Of a DNA stretch of 64,000 nucleotides, positions 44,827 through 60,318 are shown one piece after another. Made by a program: the position numbers and the translations under genes. Origin of the DNA: Silene conica (Eukaryota; Streptophyta; Magnoliopsida; Caryophyllales; Caryophyllaceae); NCBI GenBank assembly GCA_029255685.2, contig CM055312.2:67374292-67438291 (forward strand), written 5' to 3'. The first letter of the stretch is position 1, and each line of letters opens with the position of its first letter. The notes beneath the pieces were generated by a model. The model was not told the DNA's origin, did not search any database, and was given only the letters and a program-made list of their open reading frames with translations.

Positions 44827-46632
44827 CAACCAACACGTTCAACGCTAGTAATATAATATTAATAATAATGTTAACAATACAAACACAACCCACGAACAAA
44901 CACGTACAACCGTGACAAACAACCCTTCCTTCACTTGCGCACCCGACTTTAAGGCACCACCGCGACCAGCCTATTCGCCCACGACCACCATCACCGGTCT
45001 CAAACCCTCGACTGTACTACCACCCACGACATCCACTACTTGGCCACCACCAACGACTACCGTAACAACCACCAGCCCTGCACAAATCAAACCACACGCG
45101 ACCCAAATTCACCTTTTTTTTCCAACAGCCTCTGAACTCCCTCTCTTCCTCACGTTTTCCTCCCTCACACAATGCTCAACACCGCCACTGGCCACCACCG
45201 TGGTCACCACTGACCCACGGTGATTCCATAGGTGGTCCACACGTCTCATCGTTCCCTTCTTAGCCTCCTCTACAGACGCCCTAAAACCGCAACTCAAACC
45301 CCATTTTGCTCTGTTTTTCACGGCTTCAAGCCAGTCATATTCATAGCTGCCGTGGTGGCCAAAACCGCCACCACTGGCCACCACTAACGCACCCAAAACA
45401 TCGCCACATACCCCATTAACTACCAGCAAGCACCACCCACGAACCTAGGTGTAAGACACGCCCTAAAAGGGTTCCAAAACCCGATAGAAAGCAACCCCAA
45501 ACCCGAGTTCCACCCCTGTTCCTGTTCTCGCATTCCCGTTTCCATGGTCACTAACACCCCTTAACCACCACCATAACCACCCCCAAAACAACCAAAACAA
45601 TCTATGACTACCCTACTTCGACTACCCATGCACTTGAACCAAAACAAAACCCATACACAGTTCGAAATAAGCAATTAGAACGAATTCGAAAAAAACAAAG
45701 AACGAAAACAGAGTATACGATGTATGATGTATGTCTTACTGCGATGATGGTGAAGATGATAGTTGTGCTTCTCGTTCTTCCTCAATCCTCACGGTGCTGC
45801 TATGAATTAGGGTTTTAGGATGGTTTTGTTGACGTTGTAGAGTTGTATGAGGAAATGGAGGCTGTTTAAGTCGACATGCTAGAAGGGTTTAGGGTTAGGG
45901 TTGTCTCTTGTTCTGATATGTCGATGTATGGTACATGGTTTCTCGTCCTAAATCCGAGCCCATCAATCCTCTTACTCGGTCCATAACTCATCTCGCGACA
46001 CTTACATGTCTATATCACGTTCTTAACTCGTAAATTAAAATAACGAGTACATAAATAATTACACTAATAAAATTATGTAACTTAGTATTATTAAATGCTA
46101 ATTAAGTTAATTACAAAATATATAAAATTATGAGTACGTTAGTATTTTGGTCCATAATATAAATTTAGAATTATTAGAAATAATATCAATTACGTAAGAA
46201 TTTGTAAAAATAGGATTTAAATACAGTTACGGCTTAAATAAAAATAGAACTTAAATATAGATGAGAAATAAATATAAAATAGAAACTATATTTTAATTAT
46301 AAATATATTAAAATTAAGTAAATACGAATGAAATGCCATTTTATGAAATACTTCATCAAATATAAAAATCATTATGAAATAAGAAATAATCGTAGAAATA
46401 CGGTTTACAAAACAATAACAGTTTACGTAAAATACGTTATAAAGATTCCTTTTTGAAATACGTGTATAAATCATGGTTTGACCGTCGTTGACCGAGGCTA
46501 ACATACGGGGTATTACAGTCTTCCCTCCTTAAAACGAACTTCGTCCCCGAAGTTCACCCCACTACCCATCACCAGACTAAAGTCAACTGACTCTACTCTA
46601 GATCACTCCCCTCAGAATTGGCGTGTGTTACA
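43587..46632 (-). mobile_element. Truncated chromovirus-like gypsy element (3' LTR plus short internal piece)
   Basis: TGTAACAC..GTGTTACA ends and perfect AAGCG flanks (43582-43586, 46633-46637). On the minus strand a piece with GAACTTCGGGGACGAAGTTC, then AAGGAGGGAAGAC (46518-46530), precedes TGTAATACCCCG. This is the pol-end and polypurine arrangement of Tekay/Del-like chromoviruses. The LTR is 43587-46517 (2.9 kb). Only about 115 bp lie beyond it, so nearly all the interior and most of the 5' LTR are deleted. ORFs inside (44912-45223 Thr/Pro-rich and its antisense) are low-complexity. Confidence 0.65.
44740..44825. repeat. (AAT)n microsatellite
   Basis: Mostly uninterrupted AAT triplets inside the 2.9 kb chromovirus LTR. 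Confidence 0.85.
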
Positions 46633-47085
46633 AAGCGTCACTGTCCTAAAGTTGATTTATACCCCGTCTACTACACACGGCCTCAGTAGCACTCAACCCC
46701 CAGGATTACACAACCACTGTTTCTCTAGTGTAGGCGGAGAAACAGTTGAACACAACCAAGTTCGTTGCCAGAGAATATCTAATTTGGTAGAGAGAAGTAA
46801 GGGAGAAATATATTATTTTCAGAAAAAGATGAGTGAATTTTGTGACTGATGAGGGAGAGTTTATATAGCAGTGAGAGTTCGTAAGGTTCGTAGAATAGCA
46901 TCTATGGTGGAACAGAACTTGCGTATAATCAGTAGTCTTGAGAAAGGAGGAGGTCTGGCCAAAGACTCTGCACAACCAGTCTCGAAACATTCAGGAGACT
47001 GATTGCACAAACAAATAAGGGGACCGATTAAATACTTCCTCGGTAAAGACAAAAATATGCTTCTTTTGAAGCAATTATTCCAACA

Positions 47086-47270
47086 ATCCCCCACATGATT
47101 CAAAAGAAGAAATAAGGGAAAGAAAAAGAAAAGATATTTGGCAACGGAGATTTGGTGTTTAGATGTTTAGTGTCTTGTGGACTTTAACTAACACCCAGTG
47201 CATACAGTGACCTTAAACCGCCATTTGAGGTGGATCAAAGCCTTTAACCTTTTAATGGAGTTGGTAAAAG
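47086..47270 (-). other. Polypurine tract and 3' interior of element B
   Basis: ATGTGGGGGAT (minus strand, 47086-47096) abuts the LTR. The following 170 bp have no ORF. Confidence 0.65.
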
Positions 47271-48982
47271 CACTAGTACAGAAATGTCATTTGGCAACGG
47301 TTAAAAAGCGCATATGACAACGGTTCCATGACCGTTGTAAATCGGGGCGTTGCCTTAAACAATCACCTACGGCAACGGTTATCAACCGTTGCCAAAAACA
47401 ACTTTTGGTAACGGTTGCTGTTTTTAACCGTTGCCAAAAGTTGTTTTTGGCAACGGTTATTAACAACAACCGTTGCCTTATGTATATCAAAGGCAAGGGT
47501 TCATTTTTAACAACCGTTGCCATTGGTCAATTAAAAATTTTAAAAAATATATATTCCAATTATATATTTTTGTGTAAATGTAAATTTTTCTATTAAAATA
47601 ATAATTAATTACAAACCAATGTTTAACCTATAATCAACATTACAAACCAATATCATTCTGGATCGGACAAGTAGGCGCGTGTGTGAATGGGGCTTTCGTG
47701 CACTCGGGTCAATTCCTTATAAGGAAGAAATACACATACATTCAGGAAGATTCTCTGTCCAATAAAGACAACAAACACACAGGAGGAAGATCAAGCAACA
47801 ATAAATCGGACAACAATACCTGGTTACTCACTCTATTTAGATCAGCAACAATAATAAAACATGAAGGCAAAAAAACACTGAGGAAGACATACATTCAGGA
47901 GGAAGATTCAGAAATACCCAACTATTCATATTCAAATTCATACACATAAAGAAAGTGGGCTAATGCTTTAGCCAGCTTCCGGGATAAGAGTTATCCACAC
48001 CAATCTTAAAATGAGAGACAGTATGTATGATCCTAAACAAGAACAATAGACTACGAGAAAGGCCCCGGACCTTCCATTCTTACTTACAATATAATATAGG
48101 ATCGAGATCCACTCTAACAAAACATATGAATATACTTTGACACGAATTAGAGAATTAGGGTTTGCATATACATGATACATCAATAATCCAGAAATACTCA
48201 TCAATTACATTAACAATCAATTACATATAAACCGAATTAAACTTACCCTAAATCAAATTAAGCAAAGAATTAAATACATATACCAAATTGAACAAGAAAC
48301 CGTGCCAAGAAAAAATACCCGATTGCGCAGAATTAGAGTTGTTCGTGATTATGGCGTCGTCAGCAGTAACAATCAGCGGAAGTCGTCTCGTTGTGGCTCT
48401 CGTTGCCTGTGGCGATGATGAACTTATTAATGAAGAGTAAATAGATGAAATTGATAGAGTAAATAGATGGAATTGATAGAACAAATTGATGAAGAGCGAA
48501 ATTGATGAAGATATTGCCGATAGAGCGAAATTAATAAAATTATGACGAGTAATATAATTTATTTAATTAATAGACGAGTAATATAATTTAATAGTAATAT
48601 AACGTACGACTAATATAATTTATTTAATTAATATTTTTAGTATAAGTTTTTGAAATACGAGTAATATAATTTACGAGTTTAGGTAATATTGCATATAGCG
48701 CCAAAATTATAAGTTTTGCGCCAAATTTTAGTTGAAGATATGGCAACGGTCATTTCAAAATCGTTGCCTTAATTGTGTACAAAAAATACATATGACAACG
48801 TTTTTTGAGTGGACCGTTGTCGTATGAGTTTTTTCTCTATATTCGGCAACGGTTGTTGTTAACAACCGTTGCCTTTTCTAATTGGCAACGGAAACAACAA
48901 CCGTTGCCTTTTCTAATTGGCAACGGTTATTTTTAGTGACCGTTGACATTTGTCAATGCCTAAAGTCATTTCTGTACTAGTG
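47271..48982. mobile_element. Non-autonomous CACTA (En/Spm) element
   Basis: Perfect 16-bp terminal repeats CACTAGTACAGAAATG at both ends and a 3-bp duplication AAG (47268-47270, 48983-48985). Subterminal arrays of GGCAACGGTT in both orientations lie at 47294-47521 and 48740-48950. The interior (1.7 kb overall) has no transposase; the ORF at 47683-47949 is unrecognised and lacks TPase motifs. Termini are intact, so it could be mobilised if a matching transposase exists. Confidence 0.92.
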
Positions 48983-50455
48983 AAGGTCAATTGCGCACTT
49001 ACCAATCTCAAAAACAGGACTAGTGTTTGCACCATCCATAAACTCATCATGAACGCAACATATATAACAAGTGTTTTACTTGGACTTCCCAAGTGCCTTC
49101 CACATGAATCCTGGTAATTCGTGAATTCCTCTAGAGAACCTAAAGCCTTAAGGCTCTCTTGGGGTTAGAGCAATAGCCCCCACATTCACATAGGTAAATT
49201 CATCAGGTCTGACTGTCTCAAACCATCCGTTAGGACTATGAATTTATTAAAAGTCGTGGCTCAGCAACCTTATAAACACGTGACAGTAGCTTGAAAAAGG
49301 AAAAATAGAAAAAATAAATGTCATATAATAATTTGAAAGGAAATGGTGTTGACATTACATCTCGAGTTCGCTGTGACTTTGTTTGACCGCATTTGACCTT
49401 AGCTAGGCTAAGTTGGGTATCAATCACAGTTTACTCCTTAATGGGCTTTAATCCCATTTCCTTGTGTTGCCACACCAGCACAAAATTCTACCATGGCCAT
49501 TGGTAGGAGGATCTCAATATCCTCATCACAATTTACGTACGTACTTTATCATATTACATTGTGTAAGGGATCTCAATATCCACTTACAATTCACAATATT
49601 TGTGAACTCATTGATATTGATCGTATTTTCCGTAAGGGATCTCAATATCCACTTACAACTCGCAACCTTTGTGAACCCATTGATATTAATCGTATTTTCC
49701 ATCATCATTTTGGTCAATAGTCACTTTCTTATAATTTCTTACCGACGCATGACCATCAATGGAGTTCAAACCTCCTCACGAAAGAATATATGCTAGTAGA
49801 TCACTGAACCTTTCAATTTCTTGTCCTGTCAATTCTAGCATATAACTTCACACCTTATTGTATATTAGCAACACAATTTATATATTTAACATACATGATA
49901 TAGTACTATGAAAAATTGTATCTGAACAACAAATGAAGTTCATTATTATTTGACATTCAATCAAATTCCAAACGCATTCCCAAAGATACAATTGTTTTCT
50001 ATTTTACAAAATTAGGGTGCCAATCACCTATATCGACATAAGCTATATCATACCTCTCGTAACACGTAAAAACAACATATATATAAATTTAAGAACATTT
50101 CCATCAATTTCATTTTGTCTTGTATAAACTCAAGAACACATCTTAGATACGAGTAGCTCATATATTAGTGATCTAATTATCACCGATAACTTTCGTTAAA
50201 GAAACATCGCAAGATCAAACCAAATAAATATAATTTATGTGTCTTTTACCGCTTTTTTGGTTCAAAATAAATATTTAAACCAAATAAACAAAGTAATTAC
50301 TCGAACATGTATTATCAAACAACCGTTTTTAAACAGAAAAAAAACAGCTTTCTACAATCCCAAAGTTAGAGTATTTACAACTATCAATCAACCCCATGTA
50401 ATTGACATTATCACCACTTCCAACACTGAAACTTAAATAAAATACGATAAAAAAT
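48983..50455 (-). other. Interior of element B, non-coding
   Basis: No gag or pol motif on either strand. Contains the 69-bp tandem duplication. Short ORFs at 49464-49796 are repeat-derived. Confidence 0.5.
49563..49700. repeat. Tandem duplication, 2 x 69 bp
   Basis: Units 49563-49631 and 49632-49700, each beginning GTAAGGGATCTCAATATCC and ending CGTATTTTCC, with a few differences. A partial third match (GGATCTCAATATCCTC) lies just upstream at about 49508. Confidence 0.85.
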
Positions 50456-50819
50456 AGGATTAATCGATAACAATACTATGAACTATGAGTCTCCTGCTCA
50501 AAATACTCCAAACTCTATTTTAACTATCAATATAACCAACTAATGCTCTCATTCGCTTTTATTATAATATATGACCTGTTACATGCTAATTAAGTGAAAA
50601 AATTTCTAACCCTTCTTTAACCCGTCTTTCTCTTTTTACTTCCATGTTAATTTATTTACCTAATCACAGCATTAAAACATGCTACAACAACTTAACAAAG
50701 CAACAAATTCTATTCAAAACAAATGAGGGTATTAGTTGATTATATTGGTAGTTAAAATAAAGTTTGGAGTATTTTGAGCAGGATACCCATAGTTCAGAGT
50801 ATTCTTATCAATTAATCCT
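50456..50819. mobile_element. 364-bp MITE with 85-bp terminal inverted repeats (copy 1)
   Basis: The left end AGGATTAATCGATAACAATA and the right end (inward) AGGATTAATTGATAAGAATA begin arms of about 85 bp. A probable 7-bp duplication AAAAAAT flanks it (50449-50455, 50820-50826). A second copy of the same length lies at 56673-57036. No ORF. Confidence 0.8.
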
Positions 50820-52994
50820 AAAAAATAAAGGGAGTCTTACCTTGGCGAGACACCCCCACAATCCTTAACTTATCTTAAAGCCTTATTAGCTAGGCGAACA
50901 TCTTCTAATGAGACCAGTCACTCTTATAAGAATTGACAAAATAATTTCAAATAAAGTTTGTAAAACTTTCCGTTCGACTACAAAATTTCAAGTAGTGATA
51001 ATAATCATAATCACTATTGTATTGTATGAATCGTACAATATTCTCATGTAACATGCTGCATACATTATATATTTAAATTAACACCAAAAACAAGCAAGTA
51101 TCACAAACATAGAGCAAAGATGGATGATAAGGTGTGACAAATACTCAAAAATGTCAACCAACACATTATTATAATACAAGTGCATCGTGTTAAACATTTC
51201 TATCATTACAATTGATAGTTAGCATTTGGCCATTTTTACATGATCAGTATCTCACTAATATACCGTATTTATGCACGATAAAATAATTGCGCGTTGATAT
51301 ATCACGGAAAGATCTTGTTCTCCACGATTGCCAACATAATAAGAAAAATAAAATAAAATAAAAGACTATCATTTTATACACACAATTATAATTCTCATAC
51401 TTGTAAATTTTACCGCCAACGGAACCAGTGAACGAGAATTAGATCACAGAATTTACATGTAATTCGAAACGACAAACTTGTTATTGTCTTATTGATACAA
51501 TCATTCACACATGCATATTAACAATAAAACAGATAAACATAGATACCTCGTTTTGACTCATATGTCCACAACACGTCATTGATTTCTTATTGTTTTAAAT
51601 AATGCATTTACGGTTGGTTGTGTCATTAAGTATAACCATTGTTTACATTCACGTCCAACAAAATTACCATACTAAGAAATTAAGCGAAGTCAAACAATAA
51701 TTAGAAGATAGTTCAACACTTACAAGTTTTACGAAATATTAAACTAAAACGTTATAACTATGAATGGTTACCCACATATACAAATTAACATGTATTTTAT
51801 AAGAAATGTAACCTTGAGAATATCACTAACCCAAAATTTCATACATCATAATTACTCACATGTAAATATCATTCTTCCAAAATTACTAACATAAAGAAAT
51901 TAAATGTGGATTTTGAGAAGAAAACTTATGAGACCCCAAATCTTTGTTCTTTGGTATTACATGTTATCAAATAAATGCCTCATTTCAATAACCTTTAACA
52001 GATGGAGACTTTGTCAAAAAGTTTAAAAGAGAAGGCTTACAGCACCAGGGCAAAGACAATATCTCGTCTTAAACCAGAAATTGCCTAGAGTTTATTAAGC
52101 GTCACATTCGTAACAAAACACAATGCATAATCAATATAGCCATATAGGTTCTAAAAATAATACTTAAATCAACTTAAATATGAAGAAACATATTCACCAA
52201 ATATTGCTTAATTAATTATTCTACAGCACATGAATTACAAATATCGTTGTTGAGTAAACAATAAATATGAATAAGTTGGTTTAACACATTATTGATAAAA
52301 ATTATGTTTGTAGATTGTACAGATTGTATATCAGAAGTCTGTAAGTCTCTAACATTTACTTCTGGTGTATGGATCGGATGACAAAGTAAAATCGTAGTTG
52401 ACAAAATAATGAGATAGTGGAGTATGCATTGCAAAAGAAACTTCTGAATATATATTTCGGCAAACACATGTCCAATGTAATGCAAATCCATGACGAGGTA
52501 ATGGGGTCGAAAGTATGCAACAATACCAAAGCATAACGAATACAAATCTCTATCCAAAACTATACTTTACACTAAAACTGATCAAACATGCATCAAAGAA
52601 CAACAAAGGACCAAAGCCCACTTTCCGAAAAGGCGAAAAACGAACTAAATTATAGGCACAAATTGTTATCGTGCTATTAAGTAGTAGCGACTATCTCTTT
52701 ACTTACTTGTAGTGCTCTGATCTGGTAAAAGGGTGGAAAGGCAATGAATTTAGATTAGAATCAAATTCAAATTATGATATCTCAGCACCTTACCTTCGTC
52801 GTATGCTGCGGATTAAGAAGTCAGTTTTGAAGGGCTAGAATAGATTCTTTTAATGTTGGTTTTGAATAATAAGCCTTACAAGGATGGATTTGCGTTAAAC
52901 GATACACCACACCGCCAAATTCATCTATTGATCAATTCTATCTAATTGACAGCAATGAACGGATTAAAACTGTGCAAAGCAATATCTCCATTTT

Positions 52995-52998
<4 letters not shown>
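50820..52998 (-). other. Interior of element B, AT-rich, no gene seen
   Basis: No retroelement motif or intact ORF. ORFs at 52216-52557 lack family features. Ends at the (TA)n tract. Confidence 0.45.

Positions 52999-53088
<90 letters not shown>
52999..53088. repeat. (TA)n microsatellite, left flank of the inserted element
   Basis: About 45 TA units. Ile-Tyr repeat ORFs across it are artefacts. Confidence 0.9.
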
Positions 53089-55820
<2,732 letters not shown>

Positions 55821-56356
55821 TGTTATCACGGTAGTAGGTAATAGCGTAAACAATAAACAATAAAAAACAGTAAGATCTTATCTGATATGGAAGGTTGTGG
55901 CGTGACAAGCGACACTGTCCTAAAGTTAATTTATGCCCCGTCTACTACACACGGCCTTAGTAGCACTCAACCCCCAGGATTACACAACCACTGTTTCTCT
56001 AGTGTAGGCGGAGAAACAGTTGAACACGACCAAGTTCGTTGCCAGAGAATATTTAATTTGGTAGAGAGAAGTAAGGGAGAAATATATTATTTTCAGAAAA
56101 AGATGAGTGAATTTTGTGACTGATGAGGGAGAGTTTATATAGCAGTGAGAGTTCGTAAGGTTCGTAGTATTGCATTTATGGTGAAACGGAACTTGTGCAT
56201 AATCAGTCTTGAGAAGGGAGGAGGTCTGGCCAAAGACTCTGCACAATCAGTCTCGAAACATTCAGGAGACTGATTGCACAAACAAATAAGGGGACTGATT
56301 AACTACTTCCTCGGTAAAGACAAAAATATGCTTCTTTTGAAGCAATTGTTCCAACA
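55821..56356 (-). repeat. 5' LTR of element B
   Basis: 536 bp, matching the two parts of the left LTR. Right target copy AGATC at 56357-56361. Confidence 0.8.
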
Positions 56357-57611
56357 AGATCATAACCACTGTAGTCGATGCTAAGAATTTTGGCAAATTG
56401 AGGGACGGAGAGGCTGAGAGCGAGTCTTACCGTTGATTTTGGCAGTGAGAGATTTCAAGGAAGGAGAAACATGAACCGCATCACAATATTGGATGACTTT
56501 ACTAACATGCACGAGTTCTTCGATTTGGACTAAAGTTTCCCACCCTAGCGCGATTAGGGCTGCCTCAAAATACGAGAAAGCGGAATCAGAGGAGCACCAT
56601 AATGACGAGTAGACCCGTGGAGTATGAATGGCATCCTTGGAGATTAACTTGGAACCAATTTGTTTAATTTGGGGGATTAATTGATAGGAATACTTTAAAC
56701 TATGAGTGTCTTGCTCAAAATATTCCAAACTCTATTTTAACTACCAATATAACCAATTAATGCTCTAATTGACTTTTATTATAATATATGACCAGCTATC
56801 TGCTAAGTAAATGAAAAAAAATTTAACCCTTCTTTAACCCGTATTTCTCTTTTTACTTCTCTATTAATCTATTCACCTAATCACACCATAAAAACATGAT
56901 ACAATAAGTTAACAAAACAACAAATTCTATTCAAAGCAAATGAGGGCGTGAGTTAGTTATATTGGTAGTTAAAATAAAGTTTAGAGTTTTTTTATCAGTA
57001 CACTCATAGTTCGGAGTATTTCTATCAATTAATCCTAATATGGGGGTTAAGGTTGTTTGACTCAATATATGCAAGGACAAGAGAAGGATCCCATTTTCGG
57101 GTTAAAGGAATTGTATCCTTGGGGTTCGCCTTTGATTTCTATTTTTCTTCGGTGGTTCCTTAACCATCACTGGTTCTGGTTCAGGAGTCTGTTCAAAAAC
57201 CTTTTCAAAGGTTTGGGATGGAGAGCTTTCTGGGCTTTTTTCTGGAGATTTGGGTGGTGTTGGGTCTGTTGTAGACACATGAGGTAAAGGAGTCTTTGTT
57301 GGTGGAGAAGTGGTAGTTTCAGGTACATCCTCCTCCTCGATGACGGGAAGAGGCTTTTTAGAGACAATAATAGCTTTAGCGGACTTTGATGGAGAGATGA
57401 AGGTGGCAGCTGAATCAAATGATACGTCATTATCGTCGATGGTAACGAGGTCAGTGGAGGAGTTGGTGATGGTTTTCTTAACCCCTGATCTGGTTCTTTT
57501 CCGTATTACCGGGCAAGAGGAGGTTCCTCGATGATATCTGGGATGGAATGTGATAGGGATTGGGTTTTCAATGGCTAAAAAATGTGAGAAAAAAATGTTG
57601 ATTGACCCCAT
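56357..57611 (-). pseudogene. Element C extra ORF, N-terminal and middle part
   Basis: Minus-strand 57611-57102 opens MGSINIFFSHFLAIENPIPI, then a basic stretch (SCPVIRKRTRSGVKK) and a long Pro/Ser/Thr/Glu-rich linker (SPEKSPESSPSQTFEKVFEQ). A MITE (56673-57036) separates it from 56672-56381, a more globular segment with SSLWCSSDSAFSYFEAALIA and EELVHVSKVIQYCDAVHVSP. The frame then reaches the AGATC site where element B inserted and continues at 43493. Order and composition match the region after RNase H in element A, so I read it as the additional 3' ORF of a Sirevirus-like element. Function unknown; disrupted. Confidence 0.5.
56673..57036. mobile_element. 364-bp MITE (copy 2)
   Basis: Same length, ends and interior as 50456-50819. 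Flanks AATTTGG (56666-56672) and AATATGG (57037-57043) give a 7-bp duplication with one change. It interrupts the element C ORF. Confidence 0.8.
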
Positions 57612-57825
57612 TTTTTTACCTCACCCCGACCCGGAATCCGTATAGACTTGGCCCATATTTTATTCGATCCGAAATACACCCCCGTATTTTACCCGGACCT
57701 AGAACTACACCAACCACTAACCCACCCGGCCATTTGACAGGTCTAAGTATATGTATTGTATTAACATGTATTAAGGAGTAGTTAGGTTTGGATGTGAATA
57801 TGTGATAGTGTATGATATAGTGATT
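57612..57825. mobile_element. hAT-like terminal fragment
   Basis: Read inward from 57745 on the minus strand: TAGACCTGTCAAATGGCCGG, then GTGGGTTAGTGG and CCGGGTAAAATACG. This is the style of the GGCCGGG-rich hAT family. The opposite end is not identified. The sequence after 57745 is plain AT-rich. Confidence 0.4.
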
Positions 57826-60318
57826 GTAACATCCCGTATTTTCGTAAATAATGTTTTAATATTTTTAAAGTATTTTCCGGAAGATAATATTATTTTAATA
57901 ATATTTTGATCAGATTCGTAATTGTTATTTTAAGGATTTGCGTTAAAGTTCCGTCTTAAGACTCTTTAATCTTAAGATGTTATTTCGCTTGGCATTTCCC
58001 GTCTTGTGGTTCCGTTTCATTTATTAAAGGAACCCGACTTCTTATAAAAAGGACACCTCCTTATTTCTTTCCATCGACATTTCTTTTGCACAAAAACTCA
58101 AACACAGTGAAACTCAAACCTCCATTTCTCTTCTTCTTTAAAAGCTTCAAAAGATCATCTTAAGGCCTTCTTCAACTCGAATCAAGGTAAAAATTATATA
58201 TTCGGAATCCTCTCGAAATTTGTGATCTTTCTATCACTTTCAATTTTCGTTTCGTTAACTTCCGTTTTGGGGCTGTTTTGCCCTAATCCGTCTTAAGCCC
58301 CTAATTTCCGTTTTTTGTGTTCCTAGGAGTTAGCTTAGACGACCCCGAGGTTAATACTTGCGTGGTGGAGGAAGATTTGGGAACACAAGACGCTTAAAGG
58401 TGACAATTATGAGTAACTCGATCTATTTGTTAAATTTGCAAGCTTTGTGTTAAAATTGATGTGTTTATATGTTTAGAAGCATGAGATAGGTTGCAAATGT
58501 GTTTAATATGCTTACTAATCTGATTGTTGTTGGTAATTTATCTTGATTTCATCATTTGAATTGGTTTTGGGTGTATACATGAAGATGAGTTGAATTTTAG
58601 GGAATTTGATATGAATGCTAGAATTTGATGTTTCTTATATGTTTCTTATTGATGTTTGATGCTAGTAACTTGCTGGGACTGTTGAGATGTTGCTTAAAAT
58701 CATGCTTAAGATGAATTGGTGAAGTATTGAATTGTTTAGAAATGTCGAAATGGGCGAATCGTGAGAGCAGGGACTCTGAGCCGGTCGACCAACCGGCGGC
58801 CGGCCAGCCGGCTCAGAGCCCATTGTGTGTTTTGTTGTTTGCGCAAGAATAGAGGGAAGGGGTCCCCAGCCGGTGGACCAGCAGCCGGCCGGCTGTGAGG
58901 CCCTCTTGAGTGATTTTCGCACTTGGTCGTATGAGAGTTAGGGACTCTCAGCCGGTGGACCGGCCGCCTGTGGCCAACCGGCTGGGAGCCCCAATCAGCT
59001 ATTTTTGTGTTGTAACTTTTGATTCTCAAGTCAGATTTCGTCGATTCCTTTTCCGTATGCCTTGTTTGTGTGTTTGAGATCCCCGGAGTTCGGGCGGCAC
59101 TATATTTGGTTCGGGAATGGAGTGAGGATAGAGACCCCCCGGTCGGGCAACCGAAAGGGAAACCGGCTCTCCCTCGACTTAGTTTTTGGGCTCAATTAAG
59201 TGTTGATTGAATGTTTATCAAAAGTATATTGTTTATCAATTGAGTTTGTTTGTAGTCCAAGATATTGGACGACTCTTACACTGGGTTCGGAAAGGTGTTT
59301 GAGGGGAAAGACCCCCCCCCCCCCCCCTCCGCCGGGCAACCGGAAGGGAGACCGGCTCTCACCTCAAATAGTTTCCGAAATCAGTTAAGGGTTGATTAAA
59401 GTCTTAGAAATGGAATAGTAGAACTGTTGATTGGGATTAGGTCACAGTTGTCTTATGAACCATTTGTGTAATACATCCTTGAGTGTTGTGTTATATGTGC
59501 ATGTGGAAGTCGTACTATGAGTTGTTATCTGACTCTTGTTCTCACCAAGACTGAGTCGCGTCTTGGTATGACCGTTGACTGCGCGTTTTCGAGTCAGGTT
59601 TCAGATTGTCCGCCCTGAGTTGGGGGGTATCTCGTTCCTAGCTAGTTCGAGTCTTGGGGGTATCCTGAGTTGGGGATCTTGTCGAATCGAGGAAGAATTA
59701 TACCTCGAGAGTCTGGCCATATTTAGACTAGGACCGTATATCGGATCGATCGTTCTACCAGACGATTGTATTTGCTGAGGCTACGTAGACTTGTTGTCGT
59801 TGTATAATAGAGTCGTTGTATGAGTCATCTCATGTTGTGATATTTGTTGTATCTAAGTTTGCCTGACTTGGGGTTAGACTTAGATACTGCTGAATGTATA
59901 TACTTGCCTGAGTTGGGGTACGGTGTTATATATTGTTGATACGTGTTTAGATATACCTGAGTTGTGGTATGTTATCTATTTGCATGAGTATGTTAAGAAG
60001 AGTTTTGTTGGATCACTTCAAATGATGTTATTTATGTTGGAGTATGATGCTTGTATGTAAATGTTTCTGTGTTGTATGACAATAGGTGGCTATGAGAACT
60101 CTAGTCACTCCCCACTGATTGTGGCGTACATGTTTTCATGTATGTAGGTACATGATGGTTGCTGGAGGCTTACTGAGGCTAGCGAGCGATGATCCTATCA
60201 TCGATGACATACATATCTATCGTTTAAGCTAGACCTAGATTTTTTTATACATTTGAGTGCCTGTAGGGATATGTTATCCCGGGCTGCGTTTTGTACTTGT
60301 GGTTTTCATACTTAGACT
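57826..60318 (+). repeat. Chromovirus-like gypsy LTR, interrupted by a copia element
   Basis: Starts TGTAACATCCCG, the typical start of Tekay-like LTRs. TATA box CTTATAAAAAGG at 58041-58052. Downstream a possible donor (CAAG/GTAAAAAT, about 58185) and acceptor (TTCCTAG/GAG, about 58327) frame a leader-type intron. It then carries GC-rich inverted repeats (58774-58988) and two copies of a CCGG..ACCGG block (59135-59175, 59310-59360), the second containing a C run (59311-59327). The remainder to 60318 has repeated CTGAGTTGGGG phrases (59615-59950). The far end is displaced by the copia insertion and not in the window. Confidence 0.6.

Larger units (their letters stand above)
43494..47085 (-). 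repeat. 3' LTR of element B, interrupted at 43587-46632
   Basis: LTR parts 43494-43586 and 46633-47085. They match 55821-56356, including GCCAGAGAATAT and TTCTTTTGAAGCAATT. A TATA box TATATAAACT (minus strand, about 46858-46867) is conserved in the other LTR at about 56131-56141. Confidence 0.8.

Noticed and set aside
44912-45429. Thr/Pro-rich ORF and its antisense ORF
   Set aside because: Low-complexity sequence inside a gypsy LTR; no domain, no gene context.
47683-47949. 88-codon ORF within the CACTA element as a transposase
   Set aside because: No TNPD/TNPA motif; too short and hydrophilic low-complexity.
57057-57534. Plus-strand ORFs with Phe/Trp-rich peptides
   Set aside because: Antisense shadows of the element C coding remnant.
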